A DNA stretch of 64,000 nt from Nocardioides ungokensis (lineage in GTDB: Bacteria; Actinomycetota; Actinomycetes; Propionibacteriales; Nocardioidaceae), in the NCBI RefSeq assembly GCF_013466985.1, contig NZ_CP059164.1, forward strand, positions 1,373,001 through 1,437,000. Reading direction: 5' to 3'. This document shows, one piece after another, positions 1-8,508 of the stretch. Each line of letters begins with the position of its first letter. Positions within the stretch are counted from its first letter, which is position 1. The notes under the pieces were generated by a model. That model was not told where the DNA came from. It searched no databases and saw nothing but the letters and a program-made list of their open reading frames with translations. A program made the translations under genes and the position numbers.

Positions 1-10
1 TGGCCCCGTC

Positions 11-33
11 GCGGCGAATAGACGCATCTCGGG
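11..33 (+). repeat. Cassette-boundary repeat, copy A
   Basis: Reads GCGGCGAATAGACGCATCTC, a close match to the family core GCGGCGGAAAGACGC. It heads a segment of about 580 bases that is duplicated from 33472 onward. The sequence left of it is outside the window, so an upstream arm cannot be assessed. Confidence 0.7.
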
Positions 34-99
34 CGTGCCGTCGACGGCGACGAAGCTCACGGTGATTCGACAGGGGCTTGCTGCTCTAAAGGCCGAGGG

Positions 100-454
100 T
101 CAGAGAGCTTGGAAGGTGCCGGCGGCATGCGCCTGGGCCTGGGTCCGGACGTTCACAGCGTCGTTGTAGGCCTGGGTGCCACGACGAAAGCGCTTGTTAG
201 ATCCGATGAATGGCCAGCCGGTGAGGAAGAAGCAAAGCACAGGGGAGACCTGATGGCTCGAGCCGGCCGCACGCAGCGCGTTATTCATTCGGTCGGCTAG
301 GCCGTAGTTGGCAAAGGGCTGCAGGAACCAAGCGAACAGGAAGCCGGCCGCCCTGGGCGAGACGCTCGTTCGATTGAGTGATCCACTTCGCTCTGGCGAT
401 GCCGATCGTGAAGAGGTTGACGATCCAGCTGGGCGGGGTGTCTAGGCGGTTCAT
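100..454 (-). pseudogene. Frameshifted copy of a small hypothetical protein
   Basis: This is a damaged copy of the gene at 33562-33918. The start (ATG at 454) and the first codons (MNR.DTP..WIVNLFTIGIARA) are kept, and the C-terminal half (MNNALRAAGSSHQVSP... to the stop at 100) is in another frame. A small indel near 350, in the stretch encoding the glycine-rich middle, joins the two. The protein would have one or two hydrophobic stretches (around WIVNLFTIGIA and SPVLCFFLTGWPFIGSNKRF), so a small membrane-associated protein is likely. I do not recognise the family with confidence; a distant DUF4234-like relation is possible. It lies just downstream of boundary repeat A, as its intact paralogue does after the repeat at 33472. 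Confidence 0.55.
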
Positions 455-881
455 GCCGGGAAGGTTAAGGGCGTTTGATGTGTCTGTCGGCCGAACGCGA
501 GAAGTTGCTTTCCAGGCCTGGGGCCGCAGACTCGATGTCTTCGAGTTCGGGCATGCTCTCGTTCACCGGGCACGGGCGAGGTGGGCGGGCAACAGGGTTC
601 ACCAAGTCCTGAGAATCGCGCTTACGTTGTGTCATCGTGATGAGTGCGTGTCGACCACGCGGACGGCCGGTGGTAGGACGCTCGTCTCGGACGCGGCCTC
701 GAGAACCTGTGACCCGCGACCCGTGAGGCTCCAGTTGAGTGACGTTGGGCGGGCGGAGCGGCCGGGGCTCGAGATTCTCCGCGGCGGTCTGATTGACCGA
801 GAGGATTCGTCTTCCCGCCAGCAGGCGGTCTAGGACCTAGTCTCTGATCGTTCGTAGCGCCTCTGCGTTGAAAGTAGTTCT

Positions 882-1364
882 GTGACTGACCCGATTCCCT
901 CCTCGTCCTCGACGAGCGAGAAGGCCGCACCTCCAGCTCCGCCGCTCCCTCCGAGCGTGTCTCGGTCGGCTACTCAGCCTGCGGTTCGATCTGGTCCGGG
1001 AGTGGACGGACGGCGTCCGGACATTGGGCTGGTGGTCGCCGGATTGTGGCTTGTCTGCTCGCTCGCGGTTGGCCTGTGGCTAATGGCGAGTAGCCACAGC
1101 ATTGCCGGCCACGATGTAAAGCTGCATCCCACCGCATTGACGAACTCGCAGGCGTACGGCGGGGATGCGTACACGGGCATCCAGAACGCGACTGCCAACA
1201 CGGCCAACAACGTGAGGGCTCTTGCCGCGTTTCAGAACACGAACGCCAGGATCGAGCGACGGGTGTCGTCACGCGCCAATATCGGGATCGGGTTCATCGT
1301 CATCAGCATCGGTGTCGTCAACTTCAACATGGCACTGAGGCGTAGACCGACTCCATCTAGCTGA
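882..1364 (+). CDS. Small two-helix membrane protein, hypothetical
   Basis: A 160-residue protein starting at GTG 882. Residues 1-45 are Pro/Ser/Ala-rich and probably disordered. They are followed by a hydrophobic segment at about 48-68 (IGLVVAGLWLVCSLAVGLWL) and a second at about 135-150 (IGIGFIVISIGVV). Between them lies a polar Asn/Ala-rich loop of about 60 residues that probably sits on one face of the membrane. No family is recognised. The gene ends one base before a strong hairpin (1365-1389), so it is probably transcribed alone. It fits the pattern of small single-gene modules in this part of the window. Confidence 0.6.
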   Translation: MTDPIPSSSSTSEKAAPPAPPLPPSVSRSATQPAVRSGPGVDGRRPDIGLVVAGLWLVCSLAVGLWLMASSHSIAGHDVKLHPTALTNSQAYGGDAYTGIQNATANTANNVRALAAFQNTNARIERRVSSRANIGIGFIVISIGVVNFNMALRRRPTPSS

Positions 1365-1389
1365 GGCCCGCTGAACCGTTCAGCGGGCC
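1365..1389 (+). terminator. Terminator hairpin
   Basis: GGCCCGCTGAA, a 3-base loop, then TTCAGCGGGCC form a perfect 11-bp stem immediately after the stop codon at 1362-1364. There is no long T-run, as is usual in high-GC actinobacteria. Confidence 0.75.
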
Positions 1390-1559
1390 CCTACCTGGCG
1401 GCCTGGCGAACGGACCACTTGTGGGCCCAGGGCGCAGGCAAACGTCGGTCGCATCCGAGGCCGGCGGAGAAGGCACTACGGCACGCGGGACGCTGTGTCG
1501 GGACGCATGACGGTCCGTTTTGGAGCGTGCAGCATTCGAACGATCTCGGGGAGAAGCGC

Positions 1560-2339
1560 ATGAGGAAGTATCGGCCCTACTCGCGTTACCAGTTGCGTCT
1601 ACTGCGTCGGCACTGGATACGACGAAATCTGACAGCCATCACGCTCGTCACCGCCGGGGGCCTAACGATCGCCGTCGCAGTGACAATCCTGCAGTTGAAG
1701 ATAGGTGGCCACGGTCCGATCACTTACTACTGCCTTGGTGCCTTCGACGTTGCAGTTGTGGCGGCCTTTCTTCATCTGCTGCACGCGGCGTTCCTCGCAA
1801 CCGATCGGCAAGCGATGCACCACGTTCGCGGAGCGTGGGGCGAGGAGAACACTCGCAGCGAGCTCCAACGTGCAAAACGCAAGCGACTGATCTGGGGATG
1901 GGTCGACAGCATCAGCCTCAAAGCGGGAGACCTAGACCATCTCGTCATCACCCGCCGCGGCGGTCTCGTCGCGATCGACTCGAAGTGGCGGAACACGCCA
2001 GACGCGAACGACGCCGCTGAGATGGCTCGCTCCGCAAATCGTGCCCGACTCCGCGCCGAGGGCCTCGCGCAGACGCTCCTTCGAACAGAACGGGGGGCTC
2101 ACAGAGCGCGCACGCGATCAGTCTCCGTCACGCCGCTGGTCGTCGTCTGGGGCGCCGCCCAACACGACCTCCGCGAGGACGCGGCAGTAGAAGGAGTTGC
2201 CTTCGTCCGCGGCCGCGACCTTCTCCAATGGCTCTCACGGCTTGACGACGGCGCCGTGTCCCGCGACGCAGCATCCGACCTACTGACCCGTCTGACTGAC
2301 TTTCGAGCGAGCGCCTGGGAAGTGCCAGGCCTTTCCTGA
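1560..2339 (+). CDS. NERD-domain membrane protein
   Basis: A 259-residue protein; the ATG at 1560 is preceded by GGGGAGAAGCGC as ribosome site. Two hydrophobic segments occupy roughly residues 25-45 and 58-82. A NERD (nuclease-related) domain follows from about residue 95, recognisable from AWGEENTRSEL, then GDLDHLVIT, then GLVAIDSKWR. The Glu, Asp and the D-S-K triad correspond to the conserved acidic/Lys positions of this PD-(D/E)XK-like fold. NERD proteins are often linked to DNA processing or plasmid/phage conflict; the exact role is not known. The C-terminal 100 residues include a hydrophobic strand (TPLVVVWGAA) followed by helices. An upstream in-frame start at 1419 would add a basic, low-quality N-terminus and is not favoured. 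Confidence 0.75.
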   Translation: MRKYRPYSRYQLRLLRRHWIRRNLTAITLVTAGGLTIAVAVTILQLKIGGHGPITYYCLGAFDVAVVAAFLHLLHAAFLATDRQAMHHVRGAWGEENTRSELQRAKRKRLIWGWVDSISLKAGDLDHLVITRRGGLVAIDSKWRNTPDANDAAEMARSANRARLRAEGLAQTLLRTERGAHRARTRSVSVTPLVVVWGAAQHDLREDAAVEGVAFVRGRDLLQWLSRLDDGAVSRDAASDLLTRLTDFRASAWEVPGLS

Positions 2340-2502
2340 TCCGGAGTCCGGCCTCGCCCGTCCGGAGCGCTCATGCCCTGCGATTTCGCTCGAGCGTGTT
2401 TCAAGCGCGCCCACGCAGGCACGACGAGCCCGATCGACGCAGCGGCAATGCCTCTGACGAGATGGCTACGCTCTTATCGCGGGGAAGGAGAGGGAGCACA
2501 CG

Positions 2503-2841
2503 ATGGCACAAGTAACCATGACGATATGCGATCGTCACCACCAGCAGGGCGCAGAAGTGCCAGGCACTTCCCGCCGCTTCGTGATCGACGGTTTCAAGGC
2601 GACAACCGATCTCTGTGACGAGTGCTACGAGACCGAAGCGGGACCGCTGCTCAGTTTTCTGCGCACCATGACGGGAACGACCGCCCCCAAGCGGACAACC
2701 ACATCCGGCAAACGCCGACCAAAGTCCAAGCTGGACAGTTCGACCGTCCGTGCCTGGGCGGTGGAGAACGGCATCGACGTATCACCGCGGGGCAGGATCA
2801 GCCAGGACCTCCTTGAGCGGTACCGAGCGTCACAGGGCTGA
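2503..2841 (+). CDS. Lsr2-type DNA-binding protein with zinc-ribbon-like N-terminus
   Basis: A 112-residue protein with a good ribosome site (GAAGGAGAGGG) before ATG 2503. Residues 78-112 match the C-terminal helical DNA-binding domain of Lsr2, the actinobacterial H-NS-like silencer: STVRAWAVENGIDVSPRGRIS, with the RGR hook that reads AT-rich minor grooves. The N-terminal half is not the usual Lsr2 oligomerisation domain. It carries C-x2-H-H (ICDRHH) and C-x2-C (LCDECY), suggesting a small zinc-binding module. A basic linker (GKRRPKSK) joins the two. It could act as a xenogeneic silencer or anti-silencer of neighbouring foreign genes. A degenerate boundary repeat starts 20 bases after the stop. 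Confidence 0.8.
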   Translation: MAQVTMTICDRHHQQGAEVPGTSRRFVIDGFKATTDLCDECYETEAGPLLSFLRTMTGTTAPKRTTTSGKRRPKSKLDSSTVRAWAVENGIDVSPRGRISQDLLERYRASQG

Positions 2842-2860
2842 GGAATGGGCTCACCCCAAC

Positions 2861-2880
2861 GCGGCGAGGTGGGCCACACG
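2861..2880 (+). repeat. Degenerate cassette-boundary repeat
   Basis: GCGGCGAGGTGGGCCACACG keeps the GCGGCG start and a GTG-G-CAC pattern resembling copies such as GCGGCGAAGTGACGCAC. It sits 20 bases after the Lsr2-like gene, the usual position. It is the weakest member and could be chance. Confidence 0.35.
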
Positions 2881-2997
2881 ACCTTGACCCATGCGTGACG
2901 TGGTGCGCGTGCGCGACCGAGTGAAGCTCGCCATGTCCCGATGACCGCGGCCCGGACTTTGCCCGGCCCTGCAATGCCGAAAGACTCGTCTGGCGTG

Positions 2998-4023
2998 TCA
3001 CAGGCCGATCTTGTTGACCGCGTAGATCGCCTCTTTGAGGGTGTACTTATCGCCGTATGCACTCGACAACTGTTCGATGAGTCCTTGGCGAGAGAAGGAT
3101 GAATATGAGAGGTAGTCCTTAGCTGAGCGGACCGCCTGCTGCCTCCAGTCCACGCGGAGTTGGCTAACGGCCCAAGTGGCATCCGCAAGGTTGAAGCCGT
3201 CGCCGAAGTTCGACGACAGTTGGTCGATGAGGCCCTGTCGGCTGAAGGCCGAGTAGTCCAGGTAGTCCTGAGCAGACGCAAGCGCGTTTTCCATGGCAAG
3301 AGTCACCTTCGACCGGCTCGGATCACTTGGGAAAGCATCCTTAGAGTCGGCAACGCCGTCATTGTCGGCGTCCTTGCTGTACTTGGGATCCCGAGGAAAC
3401 GCGTCAAGCTGATCAGGGACAAGGTCACCGTCGGTGTCCTTGCTGTAGCTGGCATTCTTGGGGAAGGCGTCCTTGTAGTCGGCGACCCCGTCCCGGTCGG
3501 TGTCGAGGTCGTCACGGGTTTGAATCTTGGGGTCCTTGGGCCGGAAGTCATCGCCATCCCTCACACCGTCTCGGTCGGTGTCGAGGTCGTCACGGGTTTG
3601 GATCTTGGGATCCTTGGGCCGGAAGTCATCCGCGTCGGTCACGCCGTCGCCGTCGGTGTCAACGGGCTCGGTCTCCGTCCCGGTTTCCGAAGAGTTCCCC
3701 GCACCAGAATCGCCACCCACCTCAGCCGAGGTACCCGCCGCCGCAGGACTGGGATCTCCATTCGCGCCGCCAAGGGCCCCCACGATCACCAACAGAAGGA
3801 CGAATGCCGACACGCCGCTGATCACCTTGTGGCGAAGGAACCAGCTCCCCCGCGATGTGGTGGTCACGCCACCGCGAGCCGTCGCCCTCGGCTGCGAGGA
3901 TTGGCCAGAACCTGGCTCGACCCTCGCGGGCGCCGTGTGCTCGGTCCACTTCTGGCCATCCCAGTACCGCTGACCGTTGCCCACGTTGTCGGGGTACCAG
4001 CCGGGAGGGGGAGTCGCGTTCAT
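2998..4023 (-). CDS. DUF2510 / thrombospondin-3-like / Ltp-domain surface protein
   Basis: A 341-residue protein on the minus strand. Residues 6-28 are a DUF2510 motif (PPGWYPDNVGNGQRYWDG..W), followed by a proline/glycine linker and one transmembrane helix (about residues 66-88, VISGVSAFVLLLVIVGALGG). Residues 120-235 hold about five thrombospondin type-3 / calcium-binding repeats (DTDGDGVTDADDF, DTDRDGVRDGDDF and similar), two of them nearly identical at DNA level (3480-3625). The C-terminus has two Ltp-like domains (AQDYLDYSAFSRQGLIDQLSS and AKDYLSYSSFSRQGLIEQLSS). Ltp domains occur in actinobacterial surface lipoproteins, including a phage superinfection-exclusion protein, so a role at the cell surface or in phage exclusion is possible. 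The domain content is clear; the function is inferred. Confidence 0.85.
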   Translation of the reverse strand: MNATPPPGWYPDNVGNGQRYWDGQKWTEHTAPARVEPGSGQSSQPRATARGGVTTTSRGSWFLRHKVISGVSAFVLLLVIVGALGGANGDPSPAAAGTSAEVGGDSGAGNSSETGTETEPVDTDGDGVTDADDFRPKDPKIQTRDDLDTDRDGVRDGDDFRPKDPKIQTRDDLDTDRDGVADYKDAFPKNASYSKDTDGDLVPDQLDAFPRDPKYSKDADNDGVADSKDAFPSDPSRSKVTLAMENALASAQDYLDYSAFSRQGLIDQLSSNFGDGFNLADATWAVSQLRVDWRQQAVRSAKDYLSYSSFSRQGLIEQLSSAYGDKYTLKEAIYAVNKIGL

Positions 4024-4333
4024 CGTTCCCTTATTCCTTGAGATCGGGTCCGACAGCGCGGACCGGGTTGGGACGGCGACCGTCAGCTAGTGTGCAAGTT
4101 CTGCCGGCGGGAAATCGCCCGCCTAGGCCCTTGGTCGAGAAGCTGGCCCCGATAGGACTCTTCGCAAGACCTCAGCCGAGGTGTGGGTTGGCCAGTTTGG
4201 ACGCGCCGCGTGGGAACGCGGCACGGACAGCCGTCGTCGTCATCCGTGGCCTTCCGGCCACGGTTGAACCATCGGCGAACCCATCCCGCCACTTGAGAGT
4301 TCCGCGCCGATCGTTTGCCAGCAGGACCGAGTC

Positions 4334-4350
4334 GCGGCGGATAGACGCGG
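4334..4350 (+). repeat. Cassette-boundary repeat, copy B
   Basis: GCGGCGGATAGACGCGG lies in the intergenic stretch between the Ltp-domain gene and the gene at 4481. The upstream arm is poor in this copy. Confidence 0.7.
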
Positions 4351-4480
4351 GTGGCTGACGCGGGAGTTCAGTTCCGCGCAACGCCGCCGAGGGAGGGCAG
4401 TTCAGTTCACCCAGCGGGGTCGGGTGGCCATGTCGCGAGTTTCGGCCTTGATTGTCGGTGGGATCGGTAAAGATCGGCGC

Positions 4481-5050
4481 ATGTATGAAGTGGTGGTCTC
4501 GTCCGCCGGAACGGTTGCACTCGCACTAGTGACTGGTGGGGTCGGTTACATGTTCGGAGTGCGGCGCGAGCGGGACAAGGAGCGGCGCGACCGCAACCTC
4601 ATTGCAGCGGCCGAACTGACGGCGCCACTCCGAGAGCTTCAGCGACTCTTGCGATGGCTCGGACGGGAGCCAGTCGAGACCAGCGAGGTAACCGCCGCGT
4701 TCATTGGTTGGTCGACGGCATACGACGCTCAGGGGCACCGCCTACCGCGGCGATGGCGCCACATCGCGCGAAGCGTTCGCGATGCCGCGGGAACAGTGTT
4801 CGGTGGTGTGTCACTCGTACACATCCGGCCTGACACAGCTCACCTGGGACTGGGTGAGCCGGGCGGCATGTGGCAGGACTACGCGGACGAGTACTTGGGT
4901 TACGCCGCCAGATCCATCCTCGAGTGGGGAGACTCGAGCCGAGACGCACCCAAGGAACTGATGAGCTACGAGGCGTGGCTGGTCCGCACCGGGCGCAGGG
5001 AGCCGTATGGCAGCAACCGACAACTAGATACTCCGCACTCGACTATTTGA
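4481..5050 (+). CDS. Single-pass membrane protein, hypothetical
   Basis: A 189-residue protein from ATG 4481, with a hydrophobic N-terminal helix (residues 3-26, VVVSSAGTVALALVTGGVGYMF) followed at once by a basic/acidic stretch (RRERDKERRDR), which suggests a cytoplasmic body anchored by its N-terminus. The rest is mixed alpha/beta with many Trp and Arg residues and no recognisable motif. This type (one helix, then a charged coil, then a small domain) is common among cassette-borne and phage-defence accessory genes, but nothing in the sequence fixes the function. The stop is 22 bases before boundary repeat C. An in-frame start at 4424 is possible but has a weaker ribosome site. Confidence 0.6.
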   Translation: MYEVVVSSAGTVALALVTGGVGYMFGVRRERDKERRDRNLIAAAELTAPLRELQRLLRWLGREPVETSEVTAAFIGWSTAYDAQGHRLPRRWRHIARSVRDAAGTVFGGVSLVHIRPDTAHLGLGEPGGMWQDYADEYLGYAARSILEWGDSSRDAPKELMSYEAWLVRTGRREPYGSNRQLDTPHSTI

Positions 5051-5072
5051 ACGACGGAGGCGAGCGCGCGAC

Positions 5073-5095
5073 GTGGCGGAATGACGCACCTTTCG
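5073..5095 (+). repeat. Cassette-boundary repeat, copy C
   Basis: GTGGCGGAATGACGCACC followed by TTTCG, 22 bases after the preceding stop. It is flanked by an 8-bp inverted repeat, CGCGCGAC (ending 5072) and GTCGCGCG (from 5098), so the whole site can form a hairpin with the motif in the loop. Confidence 0.75.
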
Positions 5096-5388
5096 ATGTC
5101 GCGCGGATCAGCGAGGCCGAGCGTTGGTTCAGGTGCCCGCGAAATGGATGTGGGCTGGCTGCACGCGAGCCAGTGGCTGCCCGTCGCAACTGATTATGGT
5201 GGTGGCCCACATCATGGAGCGGCCGGAATCTTCGCGAGTCAGTCCCGTGAACAGCCGTTTCTGTTTGAGCGACTTCCCTTCATCGCCGTATCGACTGGTG
5301 TGGCGAAGTTGTGCAATCTCGTGCGGCGCCGACTTTGGAGGCGTCAGGATGACCGCCGACCTGTCAACCGTTTCCGGGGGAACCAACG

Positions 5389-5622
5389 ATGGATGTGAAG
5401 AACGCGACCGCAGGAGTCGTCGCGATCATGGTCGCGACGTGCTTCTTGATCATGGGCGCAATCGTGCAATCGGCGATCTTCGCCGTGCCCATGTTCCTCT
5501 CGGGAATCATCGGCGTCATCCTGCTGCTGCGAGCGTTCACAACGCGAAACTGCCCCGCCTGCAAGAGCAACGTACCGTCCGGCGCGACGCTATGCCGACA
5601 CTGTCAGTCGGCGCTCGTCTGA
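5389..5622 (+). CDS. Small membrane protein with C-terminal zinc ribbon
   Basis: A 77-residue protein. Two hydrophobic helices span about residues 6-28 and 30-50. A zinc ribbon follows: CPACK at about 56-60 and CRHC at about 69-72, spaced as in many short membrane-anchored zinc-ribbon proteins. No enzymatic motif is present. The start is followed by MDVKNATAG. It stands alone between repeats C and D together with a gene fragment further on. Function unknown. Confidence 0.6.
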   Translation: MDVKNATAGVVAIMVATCFLIMGAIVQSAIFAVPMFLSGIIGVILLLRAFTTRNCPACKSNVPSGATLCRHCQSALV

Positions 5623-5828
5623 GCCCTGGCCACCGACTCAGAGGACTACCCGCCCGTAGTCGGCCCCAGCGATCGCTGCAGTTCATGCGCCGCGACGAAC
5701 CTCGCTTGGCTCATCGGTTCCTGGGGACTGCCCTACATGAAGCGAGGAGAGGGCGTCCCGTGGCGGTCATAGACGAGCGGTCCCTGCTTTTCATAGATGC
5801 GGGAATGCGGGCGAGAAGTGGTCCCCCC

Positions 5829-5906
5829 AGTGCGTTCGACACCAATTTCGTTCAGTTGAACGACCATTGGCATCAGATCGTTGAATGGGCCTGCGGCCCC
5901 GCCTAG
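5829..5906 (+). pseudogene. 3' end of a gene shared with 38857-38938
   Basis: The stretch encodes AFDTNFVQLNDHWHQIVEW ending ...ACGPA and a stop at 5906. A segment of about 80 bases at 38857-38938 encodes nearly the same C-terminus (one base deleted near its start). Both copies stop 20-50 bases before a boundary repeat. The reading frame upstream stays open to about 5680 (HRFLGTALHEARRGRPVAVIDE...), so up to about 70 codons could survive. No family recognised; it is best read as the tail of a cassette gene. Confidence 0.4.
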
Positions 5907-5954
5907 CAGCATCTACGGTCGTGCTAGCCACGGTGGTAGGGCAAGGCCACCTTC

Positions 5955-5973
5955 GCGGCATAAGAGGCATTCG
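5955..5973 (+). repeat. Cassette-boundary repeat, copy D (diverged)
   Basis: GCGGCATAAGAGGCATTCG matches the core with two changes. It precedes the conflict cluster beginning at 6166 and follows the gene fragment ending at 5906. Confidence 0.5.
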
Positions 5974-6165
5974 TGGGTGCATTCGCTCGATCGCGTAGTT
6001 GCTCGCGCGTTGAGGGATTCGCCTCTGCGGGGAACGAGTATCTGATCGACCGCTAGCAACTCCTTCACAGTGCGCTTGCGGCAGCAGACAATGGGACGAC
6101 GAGATTGTTCCGCTCCGCTGTCACGCTCCATCGCTGTCGACAGCCGCTCGGAAGGTGTGGACGAC

Positions 6166-7326
6166 ATGGACACTGCATGGTTCGAGGACCTGCCGCTCGA
6201 CTGGACGCGGCCCGTTGTCCGCGATGCGACGGCGGCGATCGTCGTCGGCTATCCGATGACCAACCAGATCATGCTGCTGGCCAAGAACGCAGGGCTGGCC
6301 ACGGGGTCGATCGACTTCAACGGGCCGATCAAGTTCGTCGTCCGCGACGTCCTCGAGAAGGCGCGTCTTGCGGATCGCCTCGAGCAGCTGCTTTTCGAGG
6401 TGTTCGCCGACCCCGAGGTCGGGGGCCTGCACGAGGCGTTGCGCAAGACTATGCGGGGCCACGAGGCGAAAGTGCAGGCGGCTGCCCTGGCGCGGCGCCC
6501 GTCTCTCGACCTCCTCGGTCGTCTCCCGGCCGACGTGGCTGTCCAGGGCGAGACCGGCACGGAGACGCTGCTGAACGCGATGGCGGCGTTCGAGGATCCG
6601 GCTCTCTTTCGGTCGCGTCTGGCGGCCAGCGAGGTACGCGTTTGTCAGGTGGTGGTGGGCGGCGAGGCGGCGGGGTCGGGGTTTCTGGTCGGACCCCAGC
6701 ACATCCTGACGAACTGGCACGTCGCACAGAGCCTCGGCGGCCCGGGCAGGGACGGAGTGGCGCTCTTCGACCACAAGCGCGACACCCAGGGCGCGGTGGT
6801 CAACCCCGGGCGCCCCGTGCCCTTCGCGGCCGACTGGAAGGTGGCATCCAGCGGCTTCGCCGCCGACTCTGTCGAGCTCAGCCCCGAAGGCCCCGCCATG
6901 GGCCTGTTCGACTACGCCCTCGTGCAGCTCTCCGAACCAGTCGGGTCGGAGGGCATCGCCCCTGACCACTCGGGCGACCCGCGCGGGTCGTTCGCGCTGA
7001 GCGCCCGGACGACTCCCATCTCGGCGGACGAGCCGCTGTGGGTGCTGGGCCACCCTTCGACGGCCGACGTCCAGTTCCCGTTGCTGTTGTCGTTCGCCAG
7101 CCCGTCGGGCGCGAACCTGTCGACCAACCTCACCCGCCTGCGCTATAAGATGAACACCAAGAAGGGCAGCTCGGGCTCCGTCGTCCTCGACCGCAACTTT
7201 GACGCGGTGGCGCTTCACCACTTCGGGGGAGCGACGGACAACCAGGGCGTTCCCATCGGCCTGGTTGTCGAGGACGTGCGCAAGCAGGTGACTGAGGCCG
7301 CGGTTCGGGCCCAGATCGGCTTGTGA
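6166..7326 (+). CDS. EAD plus trypsin-like serine protease
   Basis: A 386-residue protein; ATG 6166 has GAAGG 10 bases upstream. Residues 25-105 form a helical effector-associated domain (EAD1-like: TNQIMLLAKNAGLATGSIDFNG..., then a run of amphipathic helices), a type of adaptor that couples effectors to NTPases through homotypic contacts in bacterial conflict systems. Residues 155-380 are a trypsin-like protease with the full triad: His185 in LTNWHV, Asp249 in GLFDYALVQL, and Ser336 in KKGSSGSVVLD. No signal peptide is present, so it acts in the cytoplasm. It is the first gene of a same-strand cluster running to 15364, with 4 bases to the next start, so co-expression is likely. The protease and triad are certain; the EAD assignment is by resemblance. 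Confidence 0.85.
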   Translation: MDTAWFEDLPLDWTRPVVRDATAAIVVGYPMTNQIMLLAKNAGLATGSIDFNGPIKFVVRDVLEKARLADRLEQLLFEVFADPEVGGLHEALRKTMRGHEAKVQAAALARRPSLDLLGRLPADVAVQGETGTETLLNAMAAFEDPALFRSRLAASEVRVCQVVVGGEAAGSGFLVGPQHILTNWHVAQSLGGPGRDGVALFDHKRDTQGAVVNPGRPVPFAADWKVASSGFAADSVELSPEGPAMGLFDYALVQLSEPVGSEGIAPDHSGDPRGSFALSARTTPISADEPLWVLGHPSTADVQFPLLLSFASPSGANLSTNLTRLRYKMNTKKGSSGSVVLDRNFDAVALHHFGGATDNQGVPIGLVVEDVRKQVTEAAVRAQIGL

Positions 7327-7330
7327 ACTC

Positions 7331-8482
7331 GTGGCGATCATCCGCAACATCGGGCGGCCCGCACTCCGGGTAGCGCCCGGCCTGAGCGTCGACTGGTCGC
7401 ACTGGCCCGAGACGGTCGAGATCACCGAGCCGCCGCACAATCGGGTAGCCCGGACGGTTGCGGCGGTCGGCCGACTGATGGCCAAGGGCAACGCACCGAT
7501 GCCGTGGGTCGGCTCCTGCTTCCTGGCGGGACCCGGACTCGTGTTGGCAGCGTCGTTCGCGGTCAGCTCGGTCACCGAAGGCGCCGGCACCAGCGTGGCC
7601 TTCCAGGCCGGCAAGCAGCTGTCGGTCCAGTTCGCCGATGGGAGCGCCAAGGACGTGGCCCGCGTGCTCTTCCTGCACCCGTTCTTCCGCGTCGCGCTCC
7701 TCGAGCTGGCGGACGGTGATGGCCTCCCCGAACCGCTCAGCATCGCCTCGACCAGTCCCGAGAACCTCGGCGGCAGGGACGTTGCGGTCGTGTCGTGTGC
7801 CGGGACGGACTCACGCAACGCCCCCGACGTCGTGGCGAAGATCTTCGGCGAGGGCCTGGACGAGTTCTTCTTCGTGCAACCCGGCAAGGTGCTCGGGCTC
7901 GGCACCTTCTCGGGTGGTGGGGCACCAGGCCTGTTGCACGACTGCAGCACCGTCGGCGGATCCAGCGGTGGCCCGCTGATCGAGCTCGCGAGCGGCGACG
8001 TCCTCGGGCTGCACACCAGTGGTCTTGCGGGCGCCAACAACTACGCGGAGCCGCTCTGGGAGCTGGCCCGCGATCCCGTCGTCTGGGACTTCGACATCTT
8101 CTTCCGTCCCGCGGCCAGACCGCCCTGGCTCGACGCGTGGGGTACGCCGGTCGTGCCCGACGTCCCGCAGCCCTCACCGGGTCCCGCAGCGGGCACCTGG
8201 ACCGTCAAGCAGCTGCCCCCGCTCGACTTCTCGAACGCGACGGTGCAGCTGCTGCTGCGCACCCTATTCACGGCCTTCAGCAGCACGGAGGTCGCCATGA
8301 GCATCGCGCTGGACGCAGGGGTGACCCGCGGGACGGTCGACGACCAGGGATCTGCGGAGGTGGTGTGGCGCCGGATCCTCGACAAAGCCAGTACCAAGGG
8401 AGTCCTCGGGACCCTCGTCCAGAGGGTGCACGACGACCCGGAGAACCGGGGCATCGCGCCGATTCTGGCGCCGATGTTGTGA
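7331..8482 (+). CDS. Degenerate trypsin-like protein with C-terminal EAD
   Basis: A 383-residue protein starting with GTG 7331, only 4 bases after the previous stop. The first 250 residues keep the trypsin fold (WVGSCFLAGPGLVLAASFAV, RVALLELAD, VGGSSGGPLIELASG). However, the catalytic His position reads A-S-F and the Asp position reads R-V, leaving only the nucleophile-type Ser in GGSSGG. It is therefore predicted to be catalytically dead and may be a sensor, inhibitor or pseudo-substrate of the active proteases on either side. Residues 295-383 are a helical EAD (LDFSNATVQLLLRTLF..., VVWRRILDKA), placed C-terminally, whereas the neighbours have theirs N-terminally. Confidence 0.75.
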   Translation: MAIIRNIGRPALRVAPGLSVDWSHWPETVEITEPPHNRVARTVAAVGRLMAKGNAPMPWVGSCFLAGPGLVLAASFAVSSVTEGAGTSVAFQAGKQLSVQFADGSAKDVARVLFLHPFFRVALLELADGDGLPEPLSIASTSPENLGGRDVAVVSCAGTDSRNAPDVVAKIFGEGLDEFFFVQPGKVLGLGTFSGGGAPGLLHDCSTVGGSSGGPLIELASGDVLGLHTSGLAGANNYAEPLWELARDPVVWDFDIFFRPAARPPWLDAWGTPVVPDVPQPSPGPAAGTWTVKQLPPLDFSNATVQLLLRTLFTAFSSTEVAMSIALDAGVTRGTVDDQGSAEVVWRRILDKASTKGVLGTLVQRVHDDPENRGIAPILAPML

Positions 8483-8508
8483 GAGCAGGCTGACCGAGGA
8501 GGGCAATC

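Noticed and set aside
5124..5800. Plus-strand frame from 5124 read as one long gene
   Set aside because: Its first part overlaps a better gene (5389-5622) and is of poor composition; only the last ~25 to 70 codons look real.
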